From Rhyzopertha dominica (taxonomy: Eukaryota; Arthropoda; Insecta; Coleoptera; Bostrichidae): a DNA stretch of 64,000 bases. A model generated the notes under the pieces. That model saw nothing but the letters and a program-made list of their open reading frames with translations. It was not told where the DNA came from and ran no database searches. The stretch lies in the NCBI GenBank assembly GCA_025024175.1, contig QCXZ01000137.1, positions 73,780,680 to 73,844,679 on the forward strand, read 5' to 3'. The translations under genes were made by a program, and so were the position numbers. Within the stretch, counting starts at the first letter, position 1. Each line of letters starts with the position of its first letter. Below are positions 44,975-57,312 of this stretch, in pieces.

Positions 44975-46221
44975 TGCAGGATGTTTCACGATTGATAATC
45001 ACCCTGACGAAATTAAAAATGCAACCCAAAATACATTCTCATAGCCAGTGTGGTTATTTTACATAATGGTATTATTTTAAAAATAAATTGAGAATCCATG
45101 ACGGCTATGCGCTATGGTTCCTGTCACTGTATTTATTAAAAGTTAAAATGTCTTCAAATCTTGAAAAAAAAACAGATATAGATAGAAGAGCTCCTGACGA
45201 TACAATTTTCAAGAGACTTTAATTAACTTTAAGGACAAACTGGCCACCACTGAAAAAGTGAAGAGAAAAAACAGCAACAGGCCCTGACAATGAAATTAGG
45301 GTATTGGAAATCCTCATCCAAAAAGGGTAGGCTTAAGAGCAACCGGTATTAGTCTGTCTTCAGTACACCGAATAATTAAAGGCAATCAATTTCATCCGTA
45401 TCACTTACAATTGGTTCAGGCCTTAAAGGAGACAGATGATCCTAAAAGTCTGGCTTTTTGTAACTTTTTTCGGGAACACCAAAATTTGAATGTGAGACTT
45501 TATGACAACATTTGCTTCTCAGATGAAGCAAGATTTTCTAATAATGATGGAGTTAACAAACATAACATGCATTATTAAGGGTATTCGAGAAGGACATTTT
45601 CAAACTATCTACTCAACGAATTACTGGTGCGGAATATTGGGGAATCAAATTGTTGGGCCTTATTTTTTTCGCGATAGTTTAAACGGCAATACTTATCTAA
45701 TTTGTTTAAGAAACATTTTACCGGTACTTCTCCAAAATGTAAATTTACAAGTAAGACAAGATCTACGGTTCCAACAAGATGGGGCGCCTGCTCATTATCA
45801 TAGAATAGTGTAAAATCGTCTAGATTTGGTTTTGCCTAACCGATGGATAGGAAGAGGTTCAATTAATCCTTGCCCACCGAGAAGCCCGGACCTTACTCCC
45901 TTGAATTTTTTCTGTGGGGAATGGTAAAAGAGCAAGTACCTATACCAAACACCAATTGAAAGTGTAGAACATTTAGAAAATAGAATACGTGATGCATGTA
46001 GATCCATCACTCCAAAAATGTTAATGCATGTTAAAAGATCGCTTTGGGCACGAATTCAAGCAAATGATTGAAGTTTATGTCAAAATTTACGAATGTATAC
46101 AGCTCTCTACGTTTTATATTTTTTAAGACGATGAACAATTATCAATGTTACCTCTGCAGATGTATTTTGGGTTGCATTTTTAATTTCGTCAGGGTCATTA
46201 TAATTCGTGAAACATCCTGTA
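44975..46221 (+). mobile_element. Mariner/IS630-type transposon with broken transposase
   Basis: Terminal inverted repeats of about 58 bp: CAGGATGTTTCACGA at 44977 and its inverse ending at 46219; the inner parts share CCCTGACGAAATTAAAAATG and CAACCCAAAATACAT. TA-containing flanks (TATG/TATA) fit TA target duplication; borders are plus or minus 2 bases. Inside, plus-strand pieces give RATGISLSSVHRIIKG (helix-turn-helix), ICFSDEARFSNNDGVNKHN (first Asp), RFQQDGAPAHYHRIV (second Asp), NRWIGRGS and RSPDLTPLNFF (third Asp, about 36 residues after the second by eye), then ESVEHLENRIRDACRSI. Frameshifts and stops make it inactive, but both ends are well preserved. Confidence 0.85.
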
Positions 46222-49200
46222 TACACATATAGCAATTGATTGCTGGTCTTTGTGTTTGTTAGAATGGCACCAGTCATAGGGGATAATAATGTCACAGTTT
46301 GTCCATGGTAAATGCTTAAGTTAATTTAATGTTGATTATTCTTCAATTACGATCTAAAAAAATTATGCAGTTTTTCTGCCGTCCCAGTTCAAAGAACCAG
46401 TATTTCATTAATATAACGAAACCAAAGTTGTATAAATCTTACATATTCCAAATTTTGTTCTGAGAAAATTTGTTGTGTTTAAAATTAGTTCTTTTTTAAA
46501 ATAATTCTTATTAAACATGGAGAAGTTTTGGTCCAAACATATTCTCAATAGGCCTACAAGTTTCAAGATATCTTTATCTAAGTTACTATTATTTAAAGGA
46601 CTTAAACTAACTGAATATATAAGATATGGTACATCAACGGATAACAAAAGCTACTTTTGGGGACCACTTGGTGTTTAAGTTTTACGACCAAATCGATGTT
46701 ACTTTTACCCCACACTTGAATCTAAATTTATGTTATGCATTTATTGAAACAGTCTTGCAAGTCTGTCTGTTGATGAAGTGATAAAACTGACTACAGATGG
46801 CACTATTTTTATATATGTAGGCAGATTTTGAGTGTTATTTTGTAAGATGGGTGCAGTGGCGCTCTCAATTTTTATTTCTTCTTCAAAGCCTTGAATCTGA
46901 AATTTCTAAATTTTGATTAATTGAATGTGACCGTTGTACCCCACCCCACTGTCCTTGTTATGCCTTCTAACTAATAGGTTTATGTATAATATTGAAAGTA
47001 ATATAAACTGATGATGTATTCTTAACTATCTAAAACCGGTTCTAATATATGAAGAAAAAGATTGTGAGTTCAGACCTTATTCTACTAATACATCTAATCC
47101 AGAGAGGTTTTTAATCATAAAAAATCTATCCACCTCCGAAATCAGAACGCTCATTTCTGATCGTCTTCAAAATGCAGCCAAATTGCAACTTTCACCGGTT
47201 GTGACTGAGCCTAATTTAATCAACCGACTGGTTCTGCATTCTGCATACTTTGAAGTGAGCCTTTGCCATTAGTGCACACGTATCAGCTTTCATAAAGTGC
47301 GCGTAATTGCATATGTTTCTGTTTTCATAATTTTCAATGGAACGCCCGCACTACATATTTTGTGAAGCGTTACATACATATTTGCCGGTGCATTCGCATC
47401 GATTCAGCATGCTGAAATTGCAGGACAATCTGGCATAAACCTAAATATAAATCCAACACCACGGCACAACGTTAAACAAGCCCGTCTCTAAAATATCTCG
47501 TTACCCCTCACGGACGAATGAAACGCTTCGCTTGTAACGCCGGCAGTTGGACAAATGGCGGTGCACCTGCTTTTTCTGGTTCAGTGGTGCTACAGCCACT
47601 TGCAGGTTTTGCTCTTTATTGCGATATCCTGCTTCCATGCAATGTCTTCTTTGGATCTGTTTAACTATTTATGTTTGATTCTACGGCAGAGCTAACATGC
47701 ACGAGATCCCGACAGGAACGTATAAAACGTCAATATCGCAATGACGTTTCAGTAGCTCCTTCGGATGCGGAGAATCGAATTTCATCCATATATTATATAC
47801 TCTTCATCACTAATATCCGTCGTACTGCAGTTCTGTACTGCTTACTTCGAGAACTGTCACGCATTGCATTTATAGTAAAACATTATGTTTCGTTAGATGG
47901 TTGATTAGCTAAATACAAAACTTGACGAAGCATGTGAAAGGTTCATCTTTTATGTAGATAAAGCACAGGATCCACTAAGGATTGTAGCGCCGCCATGAAA
48001 ATATTGCTTTGATTTCCCATTCTTCCAATAGTTTGCGGAAAATATGAATTCTTACTCATATTGGATCAAAATTTTTGTTGAAATGGGTAATAATGAAAAG
48101 AAAAATACTTCAAAATATACTTAATTTACTATTGAAAATCGAACTCGACTAAATAACAACGCTTCATGCTTTTCAAATTTTATAGTTGACACAGTTCCTG
48201 CTTTGAGTCGTAAATACTAGTACTTTATCTCAACGTTGGACATACTTTAAATTTATGAATTCAGAATTTTTATATACAGATTTCGGCAACTGGTATGACA
48301 CGCTTTACCAACGGGACTAAGAAATAGCAAAAAATACATTTTTAACGAACTAAATGGTGTTCTAACTATGTGGTTCTTATTCTTAAATATCATGCCTACT
48401 ANATGATTTTCGTNCACCTGCAAACACAGTTAACCATAATGCGAGTNCAGTAAGTTGCAAATTTGTNATGTTGTAAATACATTAAATAAGACGAATCGAA
48501 GTATAATTAGAGCTATTATAAAAAATAGCATGGTTTTTAGCATGAACCCATTTNCATGACAGGTAACACCACACCAAGCATTCACTTTAACAAACTTTAC
48601 ATTTCAAAATTCGGAAGGAAAAATTTAATGCTACTCCATCACTGAAGACGTTGTAGTCAAAATTTTCCATTTGTTCGTTATTCCAACCTGTGACAAAAAT
48701 AAAGAACTTTCTTCTTGTCGTTTGGCTTCCAAGTATGACCATGGACACGTTTGTATGGATTTTTTAAAAGACTATCAGAGCTGCAGCATCGTTTTTTTTT
48801 ACTTCTATTTGATACTCACCGAATCTGTTTGAAAAGGNTTTNCTATGTCTTTTCTTGACATATAAATACAAGGAAATTCCTCTTGCACATCGATAACTAA
48901 TATCTTCAATATCACGGCGTTGTATTTTCTCGTATACTATTGCATTTCAACTCTTAATAACCACCCTAATCTTGACTTTAACCAATGATAAGTGTAAAGT
49001 AATTAATAATTATAACGGCAAACTTTGCAATGTTCGTGATTGCACATTTTAAATGGATCTAACGCAGATAACGCTGTTTGACTGAATGGCAATGATATAC
49101 TGACGTTATATTTCTCAGTTTAAAGACTAACAAAAATAACTTGTTTTGTCTTGTAAACTTACTGGACTTATATATATTTTACAGCTCTTGCTAGAGCTTT

Positions 49201-50735
49201 CTTCATTAAGTCGTTATCATTTGTATCCATTTGAATATTTTTCTTTGTTTATTTGTTACATAAGATATCTTCATGATAGTGGACTATATTAGAATCACTT
49301 TATGTTGGCATTCTTTTTCAATTTTGTATAAAATTCATAAATTCCATGTTTGCAACGAATATGGAACAAAATGCATTACGAAGAAAAAATCACTGCTTCA
49401 CAATTGCTACCGTGAAATGTTTATTTGTTATCAGCTTGCAGAATTATTAGTATAATTGCGACTTAGGTGAAAAGCTGGAAACCCCCAAATGAACGAAGTT
49501 ATTAGTTCAAACTTGACCATCTAAATGGCTTCCCGACCATTATCTAAATGGCTTGATTGTGCTTTGCTTCAAGGTTTTTAATCAAATAAGTAATGATTGC
49601 TACGACCTAACTGTCATTGCGGCAGATAGAATACATAAATTAACCTTTTAGAACGTTTGGAAATTGAAAAGCACTACATTGGAGCAAGCATCTNACAAAT
49701 ACGCAAAATAGGTCCCACGTTCATAACTCTTTTAATAATAATGCTATGTTTAAACTCAGGTCATTAGAGACTTTTAAATAAAACTTTGTGACCACACTAA
49801 AATTAAAGTACAAGAACTTAAGTATAGTTTTGATTCTCTTTTAATACGACTGCCAAAGCTATATGATAAAAACCGGAAGCAAAGTACTGTTAAGCAATCA
49901 GCACTTTACAAACTACATTATTATTTACTTCGAATGTTTCACATTGGGTGCAGCTTCGAAGGATTCGTCCTAGAAGTGTCAGAATTGTTGGTTTATATAA
50001 TATAACATATCATTTAATTCAAAGATATTATGTACCTTTATTATAGAGCACCATCACTTGTTCTTCACATCTTATGCAGAGCTATGCGATCCTGTGCTGT
50101 TCAGGATGATTATTACCATATATCCAAATAAAGTCTAGCGAAAATAGACTATATTGCTTGAATAAATCAACTCGTACCATAAGAAGCTTGAGCTCTATAT
50201 TGCGTGTGATTTGGATCTAATCTATATTTAACCACCACAAGAAGAGTAAAGACTAATATCTGATTGCTTATACTAATCCAGCATCATCTGATGGACCACT
50301 ACATTAACAATCAAAATATACAGAAAATGACTATTATAAATAACTACCCGCGCCATTAACAAACACACAAATAAATAATTTCATGAAAAATAGTCTTATG
50401 AAGTAGAAACAACAAAATCCATTTTCGTGTTTCTAAATTCCGTTTATCAAACAAATAAGATAAAGATGTAGATCATGTGGATGTCTGCTGAACGATGAAA
50501 CCATAATTAACTCATACAGATTTATATATCAGCATCTAGCTGCGTCAGTCTTAGGTCTGATGGCAGTAGAATCTATAATAGTTATCGATGTCCTAGGCTG
50601 AATATTTTCTCGTACACCGTTNTGGACCAAGGGTTTATTGCTGAAACTCGCTTTAAAGGCTTACGAAAATTTTTTGAACGAAAGTCTGAAAGCTAAAGAC
50701 CGAAGAAAGAGAGAAACTTTTACCGAGTATTGTAT
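46222..50735. other. Gene-free DNA
   Basis: No supported gene or element. 47200-47600 is GC-richer, ORF-poor and could be conserved non-coding DNA. Several isolated N bases lie at 48400-48850. Short frames (47671-47904, 49273-49455) show no domain. Confidence 0.45.
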
Positions 50736-50737
50736 TG

Positions 50738-51110
50738 ATGTTGTGTATCTTTGGCGCCTGTAGACGTTACAAACTTATTCAGTTGACCGTTCATTACACT
50801 GAGGTATACTAGAAACAACAAAAAGAGAACATTCTCCAGAAGAGGTCTTCCTTTTAATGCATATGGCTTGGAAACTCGGCGATTTTTCATTGGTTACAGA
50901 TATTGTAAATGTTTTAGACAAGCTATGGTCGTCCATACTAATGGAGGTACCTCAGATAAAGTTACAACGTCCTTAAAATTGGAGAATCCGGAGCCCTATA
51001 GAGGATACACGTTTTGGAGGTTATCAGCTACCATGCTTGTGGAAAATGGTGGTGATCTGCTATCAATGAGAGAACTTGGAGGTTAAAAATCCTGTACGGT
51101 GACAGAAATA
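50738..51110 (+). pseudogene. Tyrosine recombinase relic (Crypton-like)
   Basis: Two blocks of a tyrosine recombinase in different frames. CIFGACRRYKLIQLTV (50744) matches the region around the first catalytic Arg, usually GACRR.EL..L. GYTFWRLSATMLVENGGDLLSMRELGG (about 51005-51086) followed, after a stop, by KSCTVT matches the HxxR and GGWKS..V region. In the second block the expected His and Arg of HxxR are Tyr and Trp, and Trp of GGW is a stop. About 200 bp between them is decayed. Insect Cryptons carry this type of recombinase; neither terminus of the element is visible. Nonfunctional. Confidence 0.6.
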
Positions 51111-52880
51111 TGCATCAAATATATGTTTCCAAGAAAATTAAAATTATGAAACAATTGTAGCAGCATACTATCTATATTTGCTTTGTTGTGATTTTGGAAC
51201 TCAAGATATTTCAATAATTACACTGGTTTCTTAGTTGTTTCAGCCTTTATTCCGCGATTTCACTCAGAGTTCTTTGCTGTTTGATACCAACTTCAGAAAA
51301 TAGTAATAGCTCTATCACGATACGCATTTTCTTTTGATAACGACTTCGTTAAGAACAAAAAAGAATTTGGGAAATAATCACTATTTGACATTTACCCCTC
51401 GTCGCAATATCAGCTCCGCTCATAGTTCTCCTATTCATTTAATGAATTCAGTCAACTGACCCATATGTAGTTTGAGGTGAGCAATTGTAGTCTTTGACAG
51501 GAATCAGGTTTCCTATGTAACTTTTGTCTACTTGTGAATGTTTGCTTTAGACGAATTGTTTTTGTTGATTATAATCTAACGTGCGAAAAAAGAAGCAACA
51601 ACATTTTAAACCTTTTCATAAAATATTTATAATTTCTTTGTCTACCCCTTCAATTTTAACCAAATCACGATTAAAATTAGTGACCTGAGAATACAAAAAG
51701 TGGTAGTGTCGCTACCTGCAATTCACAAAGAAATAAATTGCGGCGGTTTGGATAATAGTAAATAAAACGAAAGCACTTATTGCTAATAGCTCAGCGCACA
51801 ACCACCAGAATGCAACCAATTAATTTCCAGTTGCGGTAATGCCTCACTGTCCTTGGCGCACGTAGAGGAATGCGTTCCGCCCGGTGCAAAGGAATTTACA
51901 TCTTCAATGGAAAACCATTTTGCTCATAGGTCGCGTCTAGCAGAAACCCATTACTCAACATCCCGCATGTGACAAAATTTACTTTCTGAACACAATTTGT
52001 GGGTGCATATACTTTAATCAACTGTCAGCAGCAGACAACCGAAAGGTGGGCGAGTACAGGAGCGACAGATGAATTGGGAGCTACGGGGCCGACAAAGGAG
52101 AAATCCGCTATTTATTTCTGTCAAAATGCAGCACGGATAAACTTTAAATTGGGTGGTAATACTAAACTCGTTGTTTGACCTACCTTTGGGAAAGTTATAT
52201 TTAATTAACTTGAATATGTGAGACATAATTGTAATTATAGGTTTGACCAATTAAAAACGCTTTTGTAGTTAACGGCCGAAAATAGATATATAAGCTAGTC
52301 TCCCATGATTTGAGTTATAAATGTTGTCGATAAAGTAATTCATAGAATTCAAAATGGGGAATATTTACGGAAATTCGAACAAACACTGACACCGGCAACT
52401 TAATGACGGAGGTATGAGGCTATCAAATTTTTGTGTTTTTATAGCTCTCATTATTAAAGGAACTCAATCACTATATCATTTGACATTAAAACAGTCAAAA
52501 TTGGCATAATTTGAAAATATGGTTATATAATTCGCCTATAAAATGACGTTTAAAGTAATTACATAGAAAGTTATACCAACAAGTATATAAAGTGTGATCC
52601 ATCTATTAACAATTTGACACAGCTAATCGATCCATATGTCACCTCAAAAGAATTGTTCGAGGAAGTAAAGTGGATTAAACCTACTGCTCTATGTTGGCAT
52701 TGGTTGAATATCTTAAATTTTTGAAGACAGCTCCGAAAATAACAAAAGGGTCAGTTATCATTTGTAGATGCTAGTTAAAAAATTAGGAATCTACAGACGA
52801 TAATATTTTATCTATTAATAGACCAATCGCGGTTTTGGAATCCTTGATATTCGAAACGTGCTTATTAAGGTGGCGCCTCT
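51111..52880. other. Gene-free DNA
   Basis: No supported gene. 51730-51920 is a GC-richer, ORF-free island. Confidence 0.45.
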
Positions 52881-52904
52881 AGTGGAGACAACAACAAACT
52901 CAGT

Positions 52905-53370
52905 TTTTAATGACGGTAGGTTATGGCGATATACTCTGGAACCATAAGGAAGTTTGTCAATATTTTAATGCGGAACACCAATACCTACAGGCTTCCTATT
53001 GCAAAATCTACTATTCGTAGATATGTTGCACGAAACCAGCAGTGTGAAGGATTTACCAAGATCTAAAAAAATCCGAACCTATCTCGGCGCCCGCGTCAGG
53101 TGGCAATAAACAACGAAGTACGCCCACCAACAATAAGTAAGCTTTAACAAAATGAAAAATTTCATCCTTGCAAAATTCCGTTGATCCATGAACTTCAGAA
53201 GAATGATCATGATGGAAGCTTGCAGTTTTGCGAGGTGCTGATGGGAAGATGTAATAAAGACCATAACTTTGTAAGAAATACTCGATTTTCCGACGAAGCA
53301 ACTTTTTATTTTAACGCCATAGTCAATCGTCCCAACGCGAGTTGCAAGGTTTATAAATTTCAATATTTAG
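52905..53370 (+). pseudogene. Mariner/IS630 transposase fragment (N-terminal half)
   Basis: Plus-strand pieces resemble the N-terminal and first catalytic part of a SETMAR-like transposase: AINNEVRPPTIS, FHPCKIPLIHELQKNDHD, LQFCEVLMGRC, NTRFSDEATFYFNAIVNR, where the Asp of FSDEA is the first catalytic residue. Earlier pieces carry stops. No terminus or C-terminal half follows. Confidence 0.68.
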
Positions 53371-53960
53371 TTGTTGAAATGAATGCCCTGACTGTGAGGA
53401 AGCGCAAATTTATGGTTTTGTGAAAAACAACTTTAACAAAGCTGAAATAATTGCATTTCAAAGTGCGCGCAAAATGTAAAAAATTACACTTCCTCAACTC
53501 CGGTGTAACCATCTTACTTCGATGCCTTTGTCCTTGAATTTTGCTCTTAGTAATATCCTTGCAAACTCTTATAAAAGATCAGCTTAACTGTACTCAGTGT
53601 ACTCAGTATTGGTTCTGTATTGGTGTGCCTAGATATTTAACTTACATTGAGATGATCTTCACAGCAATAAAGGGATGAAATATTGGACAGCTTTTCTGTT
53701 GCTTTTTGTCCAGTTTTATTGCTTTGCACCAATTTTTACGAATATTTTCTGTTTTGGGCACACCTAAATACTTTTTATTCGGTGGGCGGCAATCACATTA
53801 ATACAAACATAATAAACACAAAGAGTCTGACCTAACGAAAGCGATACTCATGCAGCAAAAACGAACGTATTTATCGGCAATTCGCACGAGGTACTTGGCT
53901 AAATTCAGCTTCAACTATTTATTTTTGAGTTTTTTTCCCGTCGGTATAACGTATTAAAAA
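53371..53960. other. Gene-free DNA
   Basis: Nothing recognisable between the mariner fragment and the PLE tail. Confidence 0.5.
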
Positions 53961-53964
53961 TATG

Positions 53965-54140
53965 TAGGAATGTAGGCTTTCGCGGGCAGAGTTATATTGA
54001 AATCTTAGTCTTTTGAGGTTAGATCGCGTCAGAATAAGGTGGACATTTTGCCAACACTTGTAAGGGACATCATCAGGACAGGAATAACAAGCCTAACGTG
54101 AGAAACACCACCGAGCTGAACCAAATCCCAATCTTCCTTG
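53965..54140 (-). repeat. Penelope-like terminal repeat (tail), copy 2
   Basis: Similar to 23048-23235 in the same orientation. The minus strand reads CCTGATGATGTCCCTTACA, then GTGTTGGCAAAATGTCC and ends near CGCGAAAGCCTACATTCC. It keeps the CTGATGA motif that copy 1 has lost, while copy 1 keeps GAAAC. Confidence 0.55.
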
Positions 54141-54194
54141 GGTTGACGTCTCGGTGAGCGTTACAGTAATGTCACTGTACACTAAGTTGATAAA

Positions 54195-54650
54195 TTCGAT
54201 GATGGCTCGGTGTTGGTTTGGGGTGGCATAAGTGTAGACTGCCGCACAGACCTGGTCATTGTTCCCCAACGTTTAAATGCAAGAATTTATGTATATATGA
54301 TTCTGCAACGTTGTTTTGCAATTCGCCAACAATTTCGGCAATCGATTTATTCTGCAGCAGAACAATTGTAAAATATACGTGGCAAACATTCTTGACGAAA
54401 ATGAAATCCAGCTAATGGAGAGCCCAGCCATGAGTCTAGACCTAAATCCCATTGAGCGTGTCTGGGATATGCTTGACAGGTGTATTAGAAAACGTCCTGT
54501 TGCAGCGCAGACTGCAAGAACTAGTTGACGCCCTTGTCGAAGAAACGCAAGGCATACCACAGGATGAAATAAGCAGTCTTGTCCGAAGCATGCCACGACA
54601 ATACAAGGCTGTAAAAGGTGCTCAGGAAGGACATACACAATACTAGGAAT
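54195..54650 (+). pseudogene. Tc1-type transposase fragment (C-terminal half)
   Basis: Plus-strand pieces: GSVLVWGGISVDCRTDLV, RLNARIYVYMIL, FILQQNNC (normally QQDN; the catalytic Asp is Asn), SPAMSLDLNPIERVWDMLDR with the third catalytic Glu in NPIE, then LQELVDALVEETQGIPQDE and SLVRSMPRQYKAVKGAQEG to a stop at about 54646. Two frameshifts. It starts 55 bp after the PLE tail. Confidence 0.78.
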
Positions 54651-54879
54651 TGATAAACCAAGTATGATCGACTTTCATCACCTGTAGCAGTGATACTTAA
54701 ATCCAGCACATTTAGATTTTGGTACAGTTTTCAAGATTTTGGCCTTAATCATATTTAGCTATTCATTAAGATTTAACTTGGTGTTATATGTTATTGAGTA
54801 ATGTTTAGACAATAATAAGCAACAATAAACATGGAGTCTGCTGATCAAAGAGTAAATGGCAAGCTGTCAAAGGGTGTAT

Positions 54880-55160
54880 GTATGTATTTCCGAATGAGCT
54901 GGAATATGATTTTACAAGAGAAAATATTTGTTGCACACCGCCACATATTGATGTAGTGGTACATCACATCTTTGATAATGCCTTTACGAATAAATGGATA
55001 GGTAGCTGTAAAATGCCGACCTCGATGGACAGGTTTGATTCCTTTTGTCTTTGTCTGGGGCCATTGAAAAAACTACAAGCTCGGGTACGAGCTGAAATCA
55101 TGCGATTACTACCAGACGTTGGGTGCAGTGTCAAAAGTATCTGTTTGCGACTTGGGTAAT
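54880..55160 (+). pseudogene. Mariner/IS630 transposase C-terminal fragment
   Basis: The frame reads CCTPPHIDVVVHHIFDNAFTN, KWIG, CLCLGPLKK and LQARVRAEIMRLLPDVGC, order-preserving with the D-GAPPH, RWIG, RSPDLTP-FFLWG-LK and C-terminal helices of SETMAR-like transposases; the RSPD block is corrupted to DRFDS. Different lineage from the Tc1 fragment just before it. Confidence 0.55.
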
Positions 55161-56345
55161 ATTTAGTTGTTAATGAACTGCAGTTTGTACATTTGAGTGT
55201 CTAAAATTTTTGCTTTTACTGATTCTAGATTGTGCCCATTTTTATTGTATTTATTTTTATGCCCAGTGTAATCTTCTTTGTAAATCGTATGTTACCTGTT
55301 TCAGTGTTTTTTCGAATTTTCCGAAAAATCCTTATTTTGAATATAATGCGTTGCTTTGTTGATACTATATACATTCTGTCAAAAAACGCTTAGTGTTAAG
55401 TTTATTAAAATGTTTTTGGATTAGTTGATCGGTGCTACTAACAAAACCTGCTAAAAGTTAAACAAAATTACAACACAAAAAACTGCGAAAGTGTCAATAA
55501 TGCCAACTGGAGTTATTACCAATTTAAAAATAATTGTTAAAATGCCAATCAACTTTTTAATACAAGTTCTCATCTATTATGAAAACTCACCGTCTGTCTT
55601 CACTGCAAAAATTCGCTTCCTAAACAAAAAGAAAGTAAAGAAACCTAAACGCTCTCGTAAGAACGCGGGGGCAGCGCTAAAGTGGGTCAAATTCGTTGAA
55701 CGAACAACACCACCTCTTGAGCTATAGGGATTTAGGAGGAAGTTTCACGTCAGGTCGCTAGGACTTTAGGTGATGCTCATCCAGCCCGTTTCTCTTTCTG
55801 CAGCCACATTAATACAACGAAACAAACCCTAACACGTTCCACCTCGTTGATCCTACTGGCGCAGAGGATAAATACGACCGTCTATACCTACAAGCTTTTA
55901 AACATACCAGAGTGGGCGGTATTTTTACTGTGAAGACAATTAATTGTTGTCTGGCAGAGATGTTATTTTTTGCAGTGTGTGGGTCTGTGTAATAAGGTAA
56001 TGGCATGTACAAGCGTTATGGGAAGGAGCCGTTACTTTGCTTCAGTTCACGATCCATTCACTTTGTGTGGCATAAGCTCTAGTACGTCGACTTAAATTTA
56101 TTTGCTGCCGTATCATACAAATAAATTGAATAGTCGGAAAACTCTCAAATGGCAGAGGAAGGCTACTTACTTTGCTTTTGGTATAAAAATATTTCACAAT
56201 CCGCTTTAAAGAGTTCCTATTGCTTTATTCTTCTAGTCAGTTTATTGATCAAGTATTCAATTTCGGTCAGTTCCAACAGCAAACATAACTGCAAGGACTC
56301 CCACACTGTATACTATAATCCGGTCAAATTAGCCCAAAATTAGCA
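55161..56345. other. Gene-free DNA
   Basis: A Lys/Arg-rich frame at 55491-55727 is not recognised. Nothing else seen apart from the repeat copy at 55288-55348. Confidence 0.45.
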
Positions 56346-56349
56346 GTGA

Positions 56350-57312
56350 AGCTACAAAATTCGCATAGGTGTGAATGTTCGGAATAAATAGGGTCATAAG
56401 TCTCAAAAATGGGGTTTTCACGTTTTTCAGCGAAACGATAAGTTTTATCATAAAAAAAAGATCAGACAAAAATTGTAGATCATATAATTATCTATAAAAA
56501 TATTTCAATACTTTTTTCTTAAAAGCCACCGTTTCCGATATATAACGATTCCAAAATTTGAAAAAGTTGTAATCTTTCATAATATATATAAGTATGCGCA
56601 AGTTAATAAAAAAGCTACCTGCTTAGATAAGTATCGATACGCATGTCTTGTTAAAAATACTCTATAGAAAAAACGAGTGCAATTAGCTTGTCTTCCTCCA
56701 ACCTCTGCTTTTGCTCATCAAAATTTTTTTCAGATATATTATAAAGTTTAAGTGTGGCTTGGTTATCAACTAGATCCAGAAGACTGGGCTTGGAAGAAGA
56801 TCGACAATACATTGGAACTAGTACAGACTTTACTTCCACCTGCACCGAAAAAAGTTTTCAATATCTTTTTTCAACTATAAAAAGGGATGTAGTGCGAAGA
56901 AGAAGAAGGATAATAAGAAGAAGAGGAAGAAGAAGTATTAGACGATTATGAATCCGACAAATAATTTCCCCAGTTTTTTATACCGCTTTCATCATTCCCA
57001 ATACTATTATTTCTCATTCAATAGCTTTAAATTAAACAGGATCACAATAGACCGTGCAAACGTATTCATATTATGAAGATTACAACGTTTAGAATCGTTA
57101 TACCTCAGAAACGGTGGCTCTTAGGAAAATGTATTAAGATATTTTTTTATAGATAATTATGTGATTTACAATTTTTTTGTGACCTAATTTTATGATAAAA
57201 TGGGTTTTTTGATAATCTTTTTCACGTACGGGATAAATGGGGACATTTCAGCACTCATTCATAATGATTATCCGAACATTCATACCAATATTTAGCTCTA
57301 TGCGAATTCTTG
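56350..57312. repeat. Long-TIR non-autonomous element (about 0.96 kb)
   Basis: Inverted arms of about 240 bp (56350-56590 and 57075-57312) share AATTCGCATAG, TGAATGTTCGG, TTTTATCATAAAA, CATAATTATCTATAAAAA and GCCACCGTTTC. The centre holds a 65-codon frame ending in an Arg-rich GAAGAA-repeat stretch (56893-56945), no transposase. Target duplication not resolved. Architecture resembles the 29882-30873 element but I see no sequence similarity. Confidence 0.65.

Larger units (their letters stand above)
42948..55348. repeat. Dispersed repeat pair (42948-43012 and 55288-55348)
   Basis: Two 60-65 bp stretches share TACCTGTTTCAG(C/T)GTTTTT, AATTTT and CCTTATTTTG(G)AATATAA in order. The right copy lies just after a mariner C-terminal fragment and may be its terminal region; the left copy has no identifiable element. 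Confidence 0.5.

Noticed and set aside
55491..55727. Basic 78-codon frame as a small nuclear protein gene
   Set aside because: Lys/Arg-rich stretch lies in AT-rich DNA, with no domain, no promoter and no recognisable relative.
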